From Schistosoma haematobium (lineage: Eukaryota > Platyhelminthes > Trematoda > Strigeidida > Schistosomatidae), in NCBI RefSeq assembly GCF_000699445.3, contig NC_067201.1, positions 18,947,501-19,011,500 of the forward strand: DNA of 64,000 nt, given 5' to 3'. The notes under the pieces are model-generated. The model worked only from the letters and a program-made list of their open reading frames with translations, was not told the DNA's origin and did no database searches. Position numbers and translations under genes: made by a program. Within the stretch, counting starts at the first letter, position 1, and the number at the start of each line of letters is the position of its first letter. This document shows, in pieces, positions 1 to 10,620 of the stretch.

Positions 1-101
1 TGACAGTTGCAAATACTTTAATATACATTGCTTATACTATTTAGTATTTTAATTTCTTAAATAATTTACTACCTATTTTTTTATTTACATAAAATTATCA
101 G

Positions 102-200
102 GCTTTAAACAAAACTGTGATGAATCATCAAGCAGCATTTGCGTTGGTTGGTCCTAATCTAGGCTTTATTGATCCTCTCCAGGTACTACTTAAAGAGTAA
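102..200 (+). CDS. exon of an unrecognised gene (3' part or terminal exon)
   Basis: An acceptor-like ...ttatcag precedes an open stretch of 27 codons (starts ALNKT, contains VGPNLGFIDPLQ). It reaches CAG|gtacta at 182/183. If it is not spliced there, the frame runs five more codons to a TAA at 198-200, making it a terminal exon. Codon use looks protein-like and unlike the surrounding AT-rich DNA, and the frame is a whole number of codons. I do not recognise the family. No further exon of this gene is apparent to the right, so the gene probably lies mostly to the left of the window. Confidence 0.45.
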   Translation, partial: ALNKTVMNHQAAFALVGPNLGFIDPLQVLLKE

Positions 201-1150
201 TTATATATATGTGCTATCTTTCTTGCCTCTTTTCGTAATCAATTTATCTGACAGTAGACGTCTTGGTAATGATACTTTTGAAAGGGACTTCACGCCGCTT
301 GTAATTGGGTATAACTTTAGTAGTCTCTATGAGTACTGTTAGTTTTCAATGTTTTTTAAAAAAATGTAGTTCGAAAAATAAAGTTTTTCAGTGATTTGCT
401 TTTTCAATTTTTTAGGTTTTGGGGTCTAATTTGTTTTAATGAAAGAACAGTTAGTCATCAATTATCTGTGTGTTAAAACCATTTGTATGACTACGCTAAC
501 GGTCGTATAGCTTTTTAGCTTAGAGATAAAAACCCATTATTGGTCATATCGAGCTGAATATTGCCTTAACTATCTTTTGAAAGTGTCTTGCCTATTGTTC
601 ACGAATATAGTCACTGAGACGAGGTTTTTACATAAGACAATCAATTGTAGCTCTTAGTTGACTTCATAGATGACAACTATGACGAAATTTAATGCCTCAC
701 GTATACGATACATTAGTTAACCCATTACGCTCTGGTGGCAATAACAGCGAAATACTAGTGTGCTGAAACAACTTATTTCAACCAGATACAGATACTAGAA
801 AAATCAGCACGCCCACGCAATGCATCTAGGTGTGATTTAACTTCACTGGTCATGGCTTCTCAATACAATCCCAACAAATCCATCTTCAAGCTAGTCACTA
901 GTGGGCGCATCATAATTATCGGTATAGGGTTGCGTAGATTGTTGAGTTTAGATTGAAATCATGAATGGAGGTTGAATGCTGGATGACGATTGACGAGCTT
1001 GAAACAGTGGACGTTGGTTTAGTCGTAGTATGGCAGTGGTGAGTATACCTCTAATGCATCTCCACGAAATCCATCAATCTATTCTCCTATTGGTTGTAAC
1101 ATACACATAATCAATAATTTATCCACACTTGATTGACACTCAATCATTTA
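201..1150. other. non-coding stretch, little recognised
   Basis: No exon or RNA gene is apparent. Around 940-1070 a stretch with cgtagtatgg...tggtgagta resembles, on the - strand, the worn-out 3' half of the tRNA/hammerhead SINE family seen better at 61775-62066; this resemblance is weak. Confidence 0.4.
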
Positions 1151-1154
1151 TATG

Positions 1155-1510
1155 GTTATTTGTCTGATCATTGTGATCGCCACCCATAATTTATAACAAT
1201 TTGCACAATGATGCAACCAACCATTCCGGAGATTTTGGAAAACTGGCACTTACATTAACAATTTGAAAATTTTGTTTATTTTGTCTGATTGGTGAGATCG
1301 CCACCAATAATATAAAACCATTTTCTCAACGATACCACCAACTATTCCGGAGATTTTGCAAAACAGGCACTTACACCAACAATTTCAAAATTTTGTTTGT
1401 TTTGTCTGATAGGTGAGATCGCCACCAATAATATAAAACAATTTTCACAACGATACCACCAACCATTCCGGACATTTTACAAATCTGTCACTTACATCAT
1501 TTGTGTTAGC
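1155..1510. repeat. tandem repeat, about 121 bp x 3
   Basis: Three successive copies of a unit marked by tgtctgat...tgatcgcc/gagatcgccacc start near 1161, 1282 and 1403. Each contains an accaac(c/t)attccgg segment and ends with a caatttgaaaattttgttt-like stretch. The two right-hand copies are closest to each other. No coding potential is seen. It is a short local tandem array and has no CRISPR-like spacer structure. Confidence 0.8.
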
Positions 1511-2511
1511 ATTTCTTTTGTGTTTTTTAAATTGTGTTGTTTCACGAATTTTTGTACTTTGAGGTCTAATTTTTTCATTAGGCTTTGACTTTTTATTGAT
1601 TTCTATTTTCCTTTTATTTTTTCAAATATATTTTTTTTCTTTTGAACTACTCTAGCATTTTAATTTATTTCAATTTACTTTTTTGTGTAATGGTAATCCG
1701 TGTTCGTTATTCTTTAGTTTTATCATTTCTATCAATTCATGTTCCGTATTCGGATACTTGCAGTTCGTTTTGTTTGAAAAGTTCTTACTGTTGCTATATA
1801 TTATACACATGTCACGAATAAAGTTGAGAGGTTTCAGTGCGTGCTTTTGTATAGCCAGATTTTTGTTAGGTCAGCAACCAATGTGAATAAATCAACCTTC
1901 GTCAACATTAAGAGACATATTCCACGAAACTTTCCATTCGTACAAATCGTTTATTATTATAAGATTGACGCTGAAATATAGTTTACTTCAGTCAGAGAAT
2001 AGAATTTATAAACCATTTCTAAGTCATCGGTAAAAAGGATGGTTTACCATAAAGAAGGAAAGATCAAACGTCATTGATAAAAAGGAGAGTCAGTAATGGA
2101 CCGACCACATTTCCTTGTATAACCCAACTAACTATATTCAACCATCATTCATCACACCAATGTGAACTGAACAATCTACACAACCCAACACTGATGATTA
2201 GCATGTGCTCACTAGTGACTGTAGATGGATTTGGTGAATTGTGGTGAGGATCAATGATCATTGCAGTTGAACCGTATCAGTCGTGAGGTGGCTACAAATG
2301 AAGAAAATGGAGGAAAGTGGCGTACAATAGCGGATTAGTTGCAGTGATAAATTAAGACAGTTGGATGTGAGCTCAGTGAATAACAGGTTACGAGCCGACG
2401 TCTTAGAACTACGACTCCTTATTCAAGTGGCCAGTGTGCTCATAAAATCACTAAACACAAACGATAACCTAAACAACTGGACTCGGTTGTTCGTTCAAAC
2501 ATGATAAAGAC
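1511..2511. other. intergenic DNA, nothing recognised
   Basis: AT-rich sequence without a convincing exon, RNA gene or repeat family that I can name. The short open frames here lack splice context and protein-like composition. Confidence 0.4.
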
Positions 2512-4915
2512 ATTCACATGTGTAACTTGCTGCGCACGATCTTACATTATACTAGCCATTCTGTCCCACAAACGGTCCCCAAAAGTTACAAGCAACCCAG
2601 TCATAAATAGTCGCACTCTTAGAGTGCTAAAACTTGGAAGGTACTGCTGAGAGGAATAAAAATGGACTAGTGACGACATTAAATATAGGCAGTTCAAACA
2701 AGCAATAAACTGATGCACAAGCACGATAAGAGAAGATAGGCTTCAGTATTAGATAAAGCTGATCGACAAATTTGTCTGCAACCCGAAAAGCTTATTTCTT
2801 CATGCAGCCTTTCTTCGACAAAACAAAGTTTCTCAGTTGCTAAGTCTTAACGGTCCAACCAAAAACGACGGCGATCCCGCAGTGCTTGTCAGAACAGTAT
2901 TTTTAAATATTTCAACCTTCACATGCAAACTACATTGACGAGAGCTTCACTTGGAACCTAAGAGGAGTCCCAGAAGCGAGCGTTAGCGCTGGGACTCGTA
3001 TTTCAGAAATTGAAGCGTCTAAACAAGGACCATATATGTTTGTGTGGATACATGCAAATGCAATCAAACAATGCAACCAAGGGTTATGGAACATGTGCGT
3101 AGATGGCTTTGAAACCAGTTAGTGTCAAATGTTCTGATAAACGTGAGAAGTAAAAGACCAGGTTCATCGATAGCAAAGCACAACTGAAACGGGGCATAGA
3201 ATCGAAATCAATACAGCTTTTAAAATTATATAAGGAAATTGCCAAGGACGAATTCTTAGACTTGCAGAAGCTTTGGTTATTAGCAAATTCAAACCCCTTT
3301 ATGTGCACAGAAACAAATAATCGTAACCTTGAATTTGCCCTGGTAATCCCAGTTATTTTATGGCCTAGGATAATGAGACAATTTCCTGTTCGTTCCATAC
3401 TGTGTTAATTTTCTTTCTCTGCTGTTTACATTTATCATTTTGTCGACTTGAACTCTCCTTATTTGACCCTTATTAATTTTCACATAAAGTGCCTTAAAAG
3501 TATGTGTGTGACTAGATTGTTATAGAGCAAATAAGTTACACTTTTCAAGTCAATTTCGTCTTCTCAGTATTCAACCAATACTTAGACACTTTTTCTGCCC
3601 CGGACATGGTTCACTCTGATATACAGGGAAAAGCGGTCTCGATCTTGACAACACTGCTTAATGTGTTTTCATATTCGCTAAGCCAGGACACGACTACAGA
3701 AAATTGGGAGCTGGAGCACATTACACCAATTTTCAAAGGAGGCCAAAGCAATGGATCTTTAAGCTACTGGCCGATAGCACTTCTCTTAATACCCTTAAAA
3801 AGTCCTTGATATACGAGGGTCTACGCGACTACTGGTTATCTACAAACTTATTTTTACCACAGAAACACGGTCCCAGGAAGGGCCACTTGTATAACAATCT
3901 GCTGACTGAGGTGGACAAATGAAAAGCCATCCTTGGTCGTAAAGGGAAGATTGATATGATATATCTTGACTTCTCAAGAGGCTTGACAGGGCCAATTATA
4001 TATGTCTCATCGATAAGTTCAAACTGTTAGGCGTCAAGTCACTGTTGATAGACTGGCTTACTTAATATCGAAATAACCGACACAATAAAGTTTAATTTTC
4101 CCCAGGCTACAGAATGTTCTAGTGGGACCCTCCTGAGCCTAATACTAGAACCTAATCCTTCTACTTCACATAGGTGGCCTCCTCCAGCAAGTATCGTATA
4201 ACGACGTTAAACTTCGGAAAGAAGTTTGCAATAAAGATGATAAGCTGGAGCTCCAGAAGGATACAAATCGACTTCCAAGCTGAGCGGATAACACCGGAAT
4301 TACTTTCAACACTTCAAATTGTAAAGTAACCAGAGACATGTTGCAGATTACGCATACAACTTGAACAACGCCTCTCTAGAGGTAGCCAGTGTTGAAAAAG
4401 GTGTATGAGTCTTGGTACCCCATGATTTAACGTCTTGTTTTGGCTGTGAAAAAGTGCTTTTTGATCGGACATTGCACCGAGAACGTTGAAGCGCATTTTT
4501 AGCCAGTTTGACAATACAACTCTCCACTTAATCGCTAACAGTTTTATTCAGAGTATGGAAAGTGTTTCCTCCTTCACTCCAAAAGCATATGAATACACTG
4601 GAACGTACCTGAAGGCAAGCTACGAGAACCCAAATCCAAATCTTACGAAGAGCGCCTCAAATCACTGGACGTTTATCAATTAGAGTATAGGCTTCTAAGA
4701 GGTAGCCTTTCAATAACTTGCAGCATCCTAACTACTCAAGACACTTAAGTAGTCTCAACACAAATCTTAGGGACGATATCCTCTATTTTGACCACAATCA
4801 TTTGAACATGGACCTGCTACTATCTAATCTGAACGAGCCCTATATTACCAAGTGATATTGGAAAAATTTTAATTAAGACTAAACCTTACCTCATCTTTTA
4901 AAAAGGCACACGTAT
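2512..4915 (-). repeat. left arm of a 2.4-kb inverted repeat (copy of FAM76 exon 3 end plus intron 3)
   Basis: This block is the reverse complement of 10942-13345; both arms are 2404 bp. The inner end (4890-4915) carries, in antisense, the last 26 bp of FAM76 exon 3 and its donor site; the rest matches the first 2.4 kb of intron 3. Differences found by eye are single-base homopolymer changes (for example five A against four A near 3797, and a C-run change near 3455). Two mismatches near 2524 mark the outer edge. The arm contains the LINE relic described at 3600-4860. It is either a recent inverted duplication or an assembly artefact. Confidence 0.9.
3600..4860 (+). pseudogene. decayed non-LTR retrotransposon reverse transcriptase (CR1/Jockey-like)
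   Basis: Translated in shifting frames, the region reads like the RT and C-terminal part of a LINE ORF2. It shows [13 protein letters not shown] and SYWPIALL (RT motif 1 region), MIYLDFSRG (worn motif A) and, after several frameshifts, [22 protein letters not shown] C-terminal sequence. The catalytic aspartate-rich motif is not intact and stops occur throughout, so it cannot act. It is 5'-truncated or eroded. The identical relic lies in the other arm on the - strand (10985-12250), where one homopolymer change extends the open frame. Clade assignment is tentative. Confidence 0.75.
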
Positions 4916-4918
4916 CCC

Positions 4919-5933
<1,015 letters not shown>

Positions 5934-5937
<4 letters not shown>

Positions 5938-7035
5938 TTAAAAATATATATCGTAAAAAAGATCGAGATAATATAAAATGTCGAGTAGCGATTTACGTGC
6001 AGTAGTCGTTTAAATGTTCTGGAAATCTTACTCTTCTTCCAGAACGCGTCGTTTTAGGTTTATTTTCAGATACATTCGGAGTATCATCGCTAGTGTTGGT
6101 TGTCGGTTGAGGAATTATGAGTGGAGTCGTGTCGTTCGGTTGCAACGAAGGAAAATCGACGTAGATAGGATTTCCTTCTAAATACGCTGCTTTGAGGCGA
6201 TCGATGCTGATGCTATCGTTTGTTCCGTTCTTATCGACTATATAGTACTTCGGTTCGCGTTGAAGAACTTTGAAAGGTCCTTCGTATGCTGATTCGAAAG
6301 GTCGTCGATGCGAGTCTCGACGAATGGAAACGTGTGTACTATATCGTAAGTCAGGTTGAACGAAAACATCAGTTGATTGAGGTCGAGTGGAAGCAGGTTT
6401 AACTGAACGCATTGCGTTTGTAAGCCTGTTCGTGTAGGAGGTTAGATCCATGTTCATTGAAGAGGATGAAGGATCCACGAATTCTCCTGGAAGTCGAAGT
6501 GTCGTTCCATAAACGAGTTGAGCCGCAGTGTATCCAATGTCGGCTTTCACTGCATTGCGAATACCTAGTAAGACGAGTGGAAGAGCATCGGTCCACTGTG
6601 AAACGTTTGCAGCTGATAGTGAGGCTTTTAGTTGTCGGTGAAAGCGTTCTACTAACCCGTTTGCTTATGGGTATTAGGCGGTCGTTCAGAAGCGAGTGAT
6701 TCCTAGTAGTGCTGTCAGACGACGGAAAAGTTCAGATTGAAACTGACGTCCGCGATTCGTAGTGATGGTTGAAGGGCAGCTGAAGTTTGCTACCCATCGT
6801 TCGACGGAGGCGCGAGCTACTGTTTCAGCAATGATTCCTTTGATTGGTACTGCTTCTGGCCATCGAGTGAAACGGTCAGCGCAGGTTAAGAGATAAGAGT
6901 ATCCGTTCGAATCTAGTAAAGGTCCTACCAAATCCAGATGAAAATGGTCGAAACGAGCATCGGCAGTTTTAAATGAGTCTAAGGGACATTTATTGTGTCT
7001 GATAACCTTAGATTTTTGGCAGCTTACACCTATAA
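5934..7035 (-). pseudogene. Ty3/gypsy pol fragment, integrase (copy 1)
   Basis: On the - strand this reads the end of a gypsy polyprotein: remnants of the zinc-binding N-terminus (CQKSKVIRHNKCP, about 7020-6965), the DDE core (YLLTCADRFTRWPEA, 6931-6686) and the C-terminal integrase domain with a basic tail (6550-5993, ending in NDYCT). The second core aspartate is lost (TTNRGRQF where TTDRGRQF is usual) and a frameshift near 6665 separates core from C-terminus, so it is dead. The integrase style resembles CsRn1/Boudicca-type schistosome elements. The element's 3' end is missing here and replaced by the poly-A tract. It is part of a direct duplication with 8135-9606. Confidence 0.85.
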
Positions 7036-7403
7036 ATTCAGATTCAGATTTGTGTAGTAAGGACAGAAGACCTACGGCCTATGTTATTCCTTTTCTAGTA
7101 TGTTTCTGTGAGTGCTCAGTCTTCTCTTGAAAGAGTCAATTGAAGGTGCGGACACCGCTGCTTCAGGCAGCAGGTTCCAAGTATTGATGACACGGTGTGA
7201 AAACCTGTATGCCACGGGTATTTTGTTCGTTCTTGGCTTTTCTACTCGCCTGCTATGTCCTCTGAGGTGTCCCGACCTAGTGGGAAGAAAGAGAGAGAAT
7301 AAGTTAGGTCCGAAATCGTTTCTCAGTATTCTGTACATCAAAATTAAACCTCCCCTTAGTCTGCGATAGGACAGAGTAAATAGGTCCATTTTTTCAAGCC
7401 GCT
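7036..7403 (-). pseudogene. 3' end of a non-LTR retrotransposon ORF2 (copy 1)
   Basis: The - strand frame at 7389-7084 encodes the typical C-terminus of a CR1/Jockey-like LINE: YRRLRGGLILMYRIL, a LFSLFLPTR stretch, RFSHRVINTWNLLPE and FKRRLSTHR before the stop. It is fused to the gypsy fragment at about 7036. The copy stops abruptly at 7403, where the sequence changes to a gypsy LTR; the longer version continues at 9243-10140. Confidence 0.85.
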
Positions 7404-7425
7404 TGATGATTTCACAGGTATTCAG

Positions 7426-7729
7426 TGTTTGACAACGCTTCTAGCAGTAACACCTTCTAATATATTTCGTTCCTACCCAGAGAAATCAAAAGACAGAGTC
7501 AAGGAGATCGGAAGAGTATATTTGGCGATGACCAATATATCGGAATTCTCTGATCTAATCTGGCTAGCGATTGCGGTTGATGTTGAGCACGGCGTTACCA
7601 CACGTGATCTGGTGCGGATGCATGACCGAGCGCCCTCAGCTAGATGAGTCCACTAAAACATATGGTCAGCATCCAATGTCGAAAACTTAGTGCTATTTAT
7701 TTTGGGGATTTATTTACCGCTACAGATCA
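7426..7729 (-). mobile_element. gypsy 3' LTR with adjacent polypurine tract
   Basis: On the - strand the block starts TGATCTGT and ends GTCAAACA, so it has TG...CA ends (304 bp). Immediately upstream, at 7730-7741, lies a GGGGGGGAG polypurine tract (cccccccta on the + strand), the expected primer for plus-strand synthesis next to a 3' LTR. The gypsy integrase copy 2 lies upstream on the same strand, so this is very probably its 3' LTR. A diverged relative of this LTR lies at about 26835-27123. Confidence 0.75.
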
Positions 7730-7741
7730 CTCCCCCCCTAG

Positions 7742-9242
7742 TGAGGCAGTGACGACCCAAGCCGTGGCCAGCCAGAAGTTTAAACCCAACGAGTTTGTCG
7801 TTGGTAAAAACTCTTCTGATAGCTTACTAAGTGTAGCATCGTCTGGTCGTCTTTCCTTACTATATGGGACCGAGGTACAACATAGTAAAAAAAGAAAAAG
7901 TTACAACGAAAATTTTCGATTCCTCGTAAACTGCATTGTTCTTTTCCAGCCGTCCTGGAAAAGAAAAAATAAAGTGTAAGTGCATGTCGAAATACACTCG
8001 CATGTGCGTAAAAACACAATGTCGGCGAAAAATGGAAAATCTACTCAAGCACACATAATAGCGTTAAAAATGTTTTTTTCTGTTTTGTTTTTTTAAGTAA
8101 AAAAAAATATATAAGCATATTAAAATTCTTTTTTTTTTTTAAAAATATATATCGTAAAAAAAAGATCGAGATAATATAAAATGTCGAGTAGCGATTTACG
8201 TGCAGTAGTCGTTTAAATGTTCTGGAAATCTTACTCTTCTTCCAGAACGCGTCGTTTTAGGTTTATTTTCAGATACATTCGGAGTATCATCGCTAGTGTT
8301 GGTTGTCGGTTGAGGAATTATGAGTGGAGTCGTGTCGTTCGGTTGCAACGAAGGAAAATCGACGTAGATAGGATTTCCTTCTAAATACGCTGCTTTGAGG
8401 CGATCGATGCTGATGCTATCGTTTGTTCCGTTCTTATCGACTATATAGTACTTCGGTTCGCGTTGAAGAACTTTGAAAGGTCCTTCGTATGCTGATTCGA
8501 AAGGTCGTCGATGCGAGTCTCGACGAATGGAAACGTGTGTACTATATCGTAAGTCAGGTTGAACGAAAACATCAGTTGATTGAGGTCGAGTGGAAGCAGG
8601 TTTAACTGAACGCATTGCGTTTGTAAGCCTGTTCGTGTAGGAGGTTAGATCCATGTTCATTGAAGAGGATGAAGGATCCACGAATTCTCCTGGAAGTCGA
8701 AGTGTCGTTCCATAAACGAGTTGAGCCGCAGTGTATCCAATGTCGGCTTTCACTGCATTGCGAATACCTAGTAAGACGAGTGGAAGAGCATCGGTCCACT
8801 GTGAAACGTTTGCAGCTGATAGTGAGGCTTTTAGTTGTCGGTGAAAGCGTTCTACTAACCCGTTTGCTTATGGGTATTAGGCGGTCGTTCAGAAGCGAGT
8901 GATTCCTAGTAGTGCTGTCAGACGACGGAAAAGTTCAGATTGAAACTGACGTCCGCGATTCGTAGTGATGGTTGAAGGGCAGCTGAAGTTTGCTACCCAT
9001 CGTTCGACGGAGGCGCGAGCTACTGTTTCAGCAATGATTCCTTTGATTGGTACTGCTTCTGGCCATCGAGTGAAACGGTCAGCGCAGGTTAAGAGATAAG
9101 AGTATCCGTTCGAATCTAGTAAAGGTCCTACCAAATCCAGATGAAAATGGTCGAAACGAGCATCGGCAGTTTTAAATGAGTCTAAGGGACATTTATTGTG
9201 TCTGATAACCTTAGATTTTTGGCAGCTTACACCTATAAATTC
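7742..9242 (-). pseudogene. Ty3/gypsy 3' part with integrase (copy 2) and 3' untranslated region
   Basis: The integrase sequence is the same as in copy 1: core at 9134-8889 and C-terminal domain at 8753-8196, again with the D-to-N change and the frameshift near 8870. Unlike copy 1 it keeps its 3' untranslated region (about 8195-7742), leading to the polypurine tract and LTR. Its 5' part (gag, protease, RT) is absent, replaced by LINE sequence from about 9243. The protein frames are identical to copy 1, so the duplication is recent or artefactual. Confidence 0.85.
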
Positions 9243-9606
9243 AGATTCAGATTTGTGTAGTAAGGACAGAAGACCTACGGCCTATGTTATTCCTTTTCTA
9301 GTATGTTTCTGTGAGTGCTCAGTCTTCTCTTGAAAGAGTCAATTGAAGGTGCGGACACCGCTGCTTCAGGCAGCAGGTTCCAAGTATTGATGACACGGTG
9401 TGAAAACCTGTATGCCACGGGTATTTTGTTCGTTCTTGGCTTTTCTACTCGCCTGCTATGTCCTCTGAGGTGTCCCGACCTAGTGGGAAGAAAGAGAGAG
9501 AATAAGTTAGGTCCGAAATCGTTTCTCAGTATTCTGTACATCAAAATTAAACCTCCCCTTAGTCTGCGATAGGACAGAGTAAATAGGTCCATTTTTTCAA
9601 GCCGCT
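8135..9606. repeat. direct duplicate of 5934-7403
   Basis: A 1.47-kb block matching 5934-7403 in the same orientation, offset 2203 bp. All open frames translate identically; the only differences noticed are homopolymer lengths (eight A against six A near 8160/5959). The copies begin at an A/T-rich spot and end at the same base of a LINE ORF (gccgct), after which copy 1 goes into the LTR and copy 2 continues in the LINE. Confidence 0.9.
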
Positions 9607-10140
9607 CTTTGTATGAAAAACCCAGGAGTTCCGGAATTGCATGGGTAACTGCCCTCTGTACTTTTTCTCGTATGTCCGTGTCACCTTTTAAGCAGAGGCT
9701 TGCACCCTGAACGCAGTTCTCTAGCCTAGTTATCACTAAGGATGTGTATACTGTGGTGAACATGGTAGTATCCGACTTAGTGAATGCCCTTTTTAAAGCC
9801 CAGAGTGTTCCAAACCCCTTGGCTGCGACCTCCCGGCAATGGGCCTTCGTCTTATGATCATTACTCACTGTCACCCCTAGATTCTTATGAGACCGGACTA
9901 CTGGTAATGACACATCCCCTATGTTGTACGTATTAACCTTTGAATCCCCCATGTGCATGTAGACACACTTTTCCGAGTTGATAGGCATCAGCCACTCCTT
10001 GTACCAGTTTATCATACTATTATTCAGCGTGTTGTGAAGAACGAATTCATGTTTTTGAAAATTATTTATCAACTCTGAGCTATGTGGTGCCAGTTCACTT
10101 CTGTGATTAAAGATGGTCTCTGGACTTTTAGGTAATACAA
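9243..10140 (-). pseudogene. LINE ORF2 C-terminal half (copy 2, longer)
   Basis: An open - strand frame from 10072 to 9287 encodes 261 residues of a CR1/Jockey-like LINE: the region after the RT catalytic loop (INSEKCVYMHMG, then SHKNLGVTVSNDHK), the thumb/connection segment and the LINE C-terminus (RFSHRVINTWN...FKRRL). The catalytic RT motifs themselves are not present, so it is 5'-truncated. It ends in an E-rich C-terminus followed by an untranslated tail fused to the gypsy fragment. Confidence 0.85.
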
Positions 10141-10211
10141 GAGCAACAGAGCGACGTTTATTTTCCCAACCGCATCTCAGTGTATAGGATTAAGGATAGC
10201 GGATCAACCTT

Positions 10212-10280
10212 TATTACGGTACTATAATTGATAGTGAAATAGAAATACTTTGCATGCTTGTCCAGACCTGGACATCTCAG
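10212..10280 (-). repeat. inverted copy of FAM76 exon 1 end and intron 1
   Basis: This 69-bp stretch is the reverse complement of 10589-10657, with a perfect 46-bp core (10230-10275 against 10594-10639) and a few mismatches outside it. The source covers the end of FAM76 coding exon 1 and most of intron 1, so the copy was made at DNA level. Just left of it, 10201-10215 is a direct copy of 10539-10553 (the sequence right at the FAM76 start codon). Confidence 0.85.
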
Positions 10281-10536
10281 AAATCATAGAAATCAGACTA
10301 GTTGCCCATTGAATGGCGGGAACATGTGAAGGGTGTCACTTCTGGACGTTCCGTTTATTTGAACGTTGATTTGAGTTTTGGGTGTAAGTTGTCTCGTATA
10401 ATCTTACTGGGAGTCCGATTATTCTTGTTTTGTTGTGTCGTAGATCATAAAGCATTAGTTATAAACTCGCTTACTAGAGTTGCTGATCGACCACATACCA
10501 ACAACAGTGAACTCGACACCCTTCAGTGCAATCATA
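10281..10536 (+). promoter_or_regulatory. probable FAM76 5' untranslated/promoter region
   Basis: The stretch between the inverted copy and the start codon. There is an in-frame stop at 10462-10464 and no in-frame ATG between it and 10537, which supports the chosen start. No clear TATA box or other element is recognised. Confidence 0.4.
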
Positions 10537-10620
10537 ATGGATCAACCTTTATTTTCTTGCACAAAATGCCTGCAAAATTTCCCACAGTCTGAAATGTCCA
10601 GGTCTGGACAAGCATGCAAA
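10537..10620 (+). CDS. FAM76: FAM76 coding exon 1
   Basis: 28 codons from [11 protein letters not shown] to ACK, ending in phase 0 at gt. The start is the first ATG after an in-frame stop at 10462. Intron 1 is only 42 bp (10621-10662). Confidence 0.9.

Noticed and set aside
1155..1510. Possible CRISPR-like array
   Set aside because: Units are contiguous 121-bp tandem copies without spacers, in a eukaryotic genome.
3084..3398. 104-codon open frame, repeated at 12460-12774
   Set aside because: It is present twice only because it lies in both arms of the inverted repeat; composition is not protein-like and no family is recognised.
6457..6699. Open frame antisense to the gypsy integrase (also 8660-8902)
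   Set aside because: Shadow frame of the integrase on the other strand.
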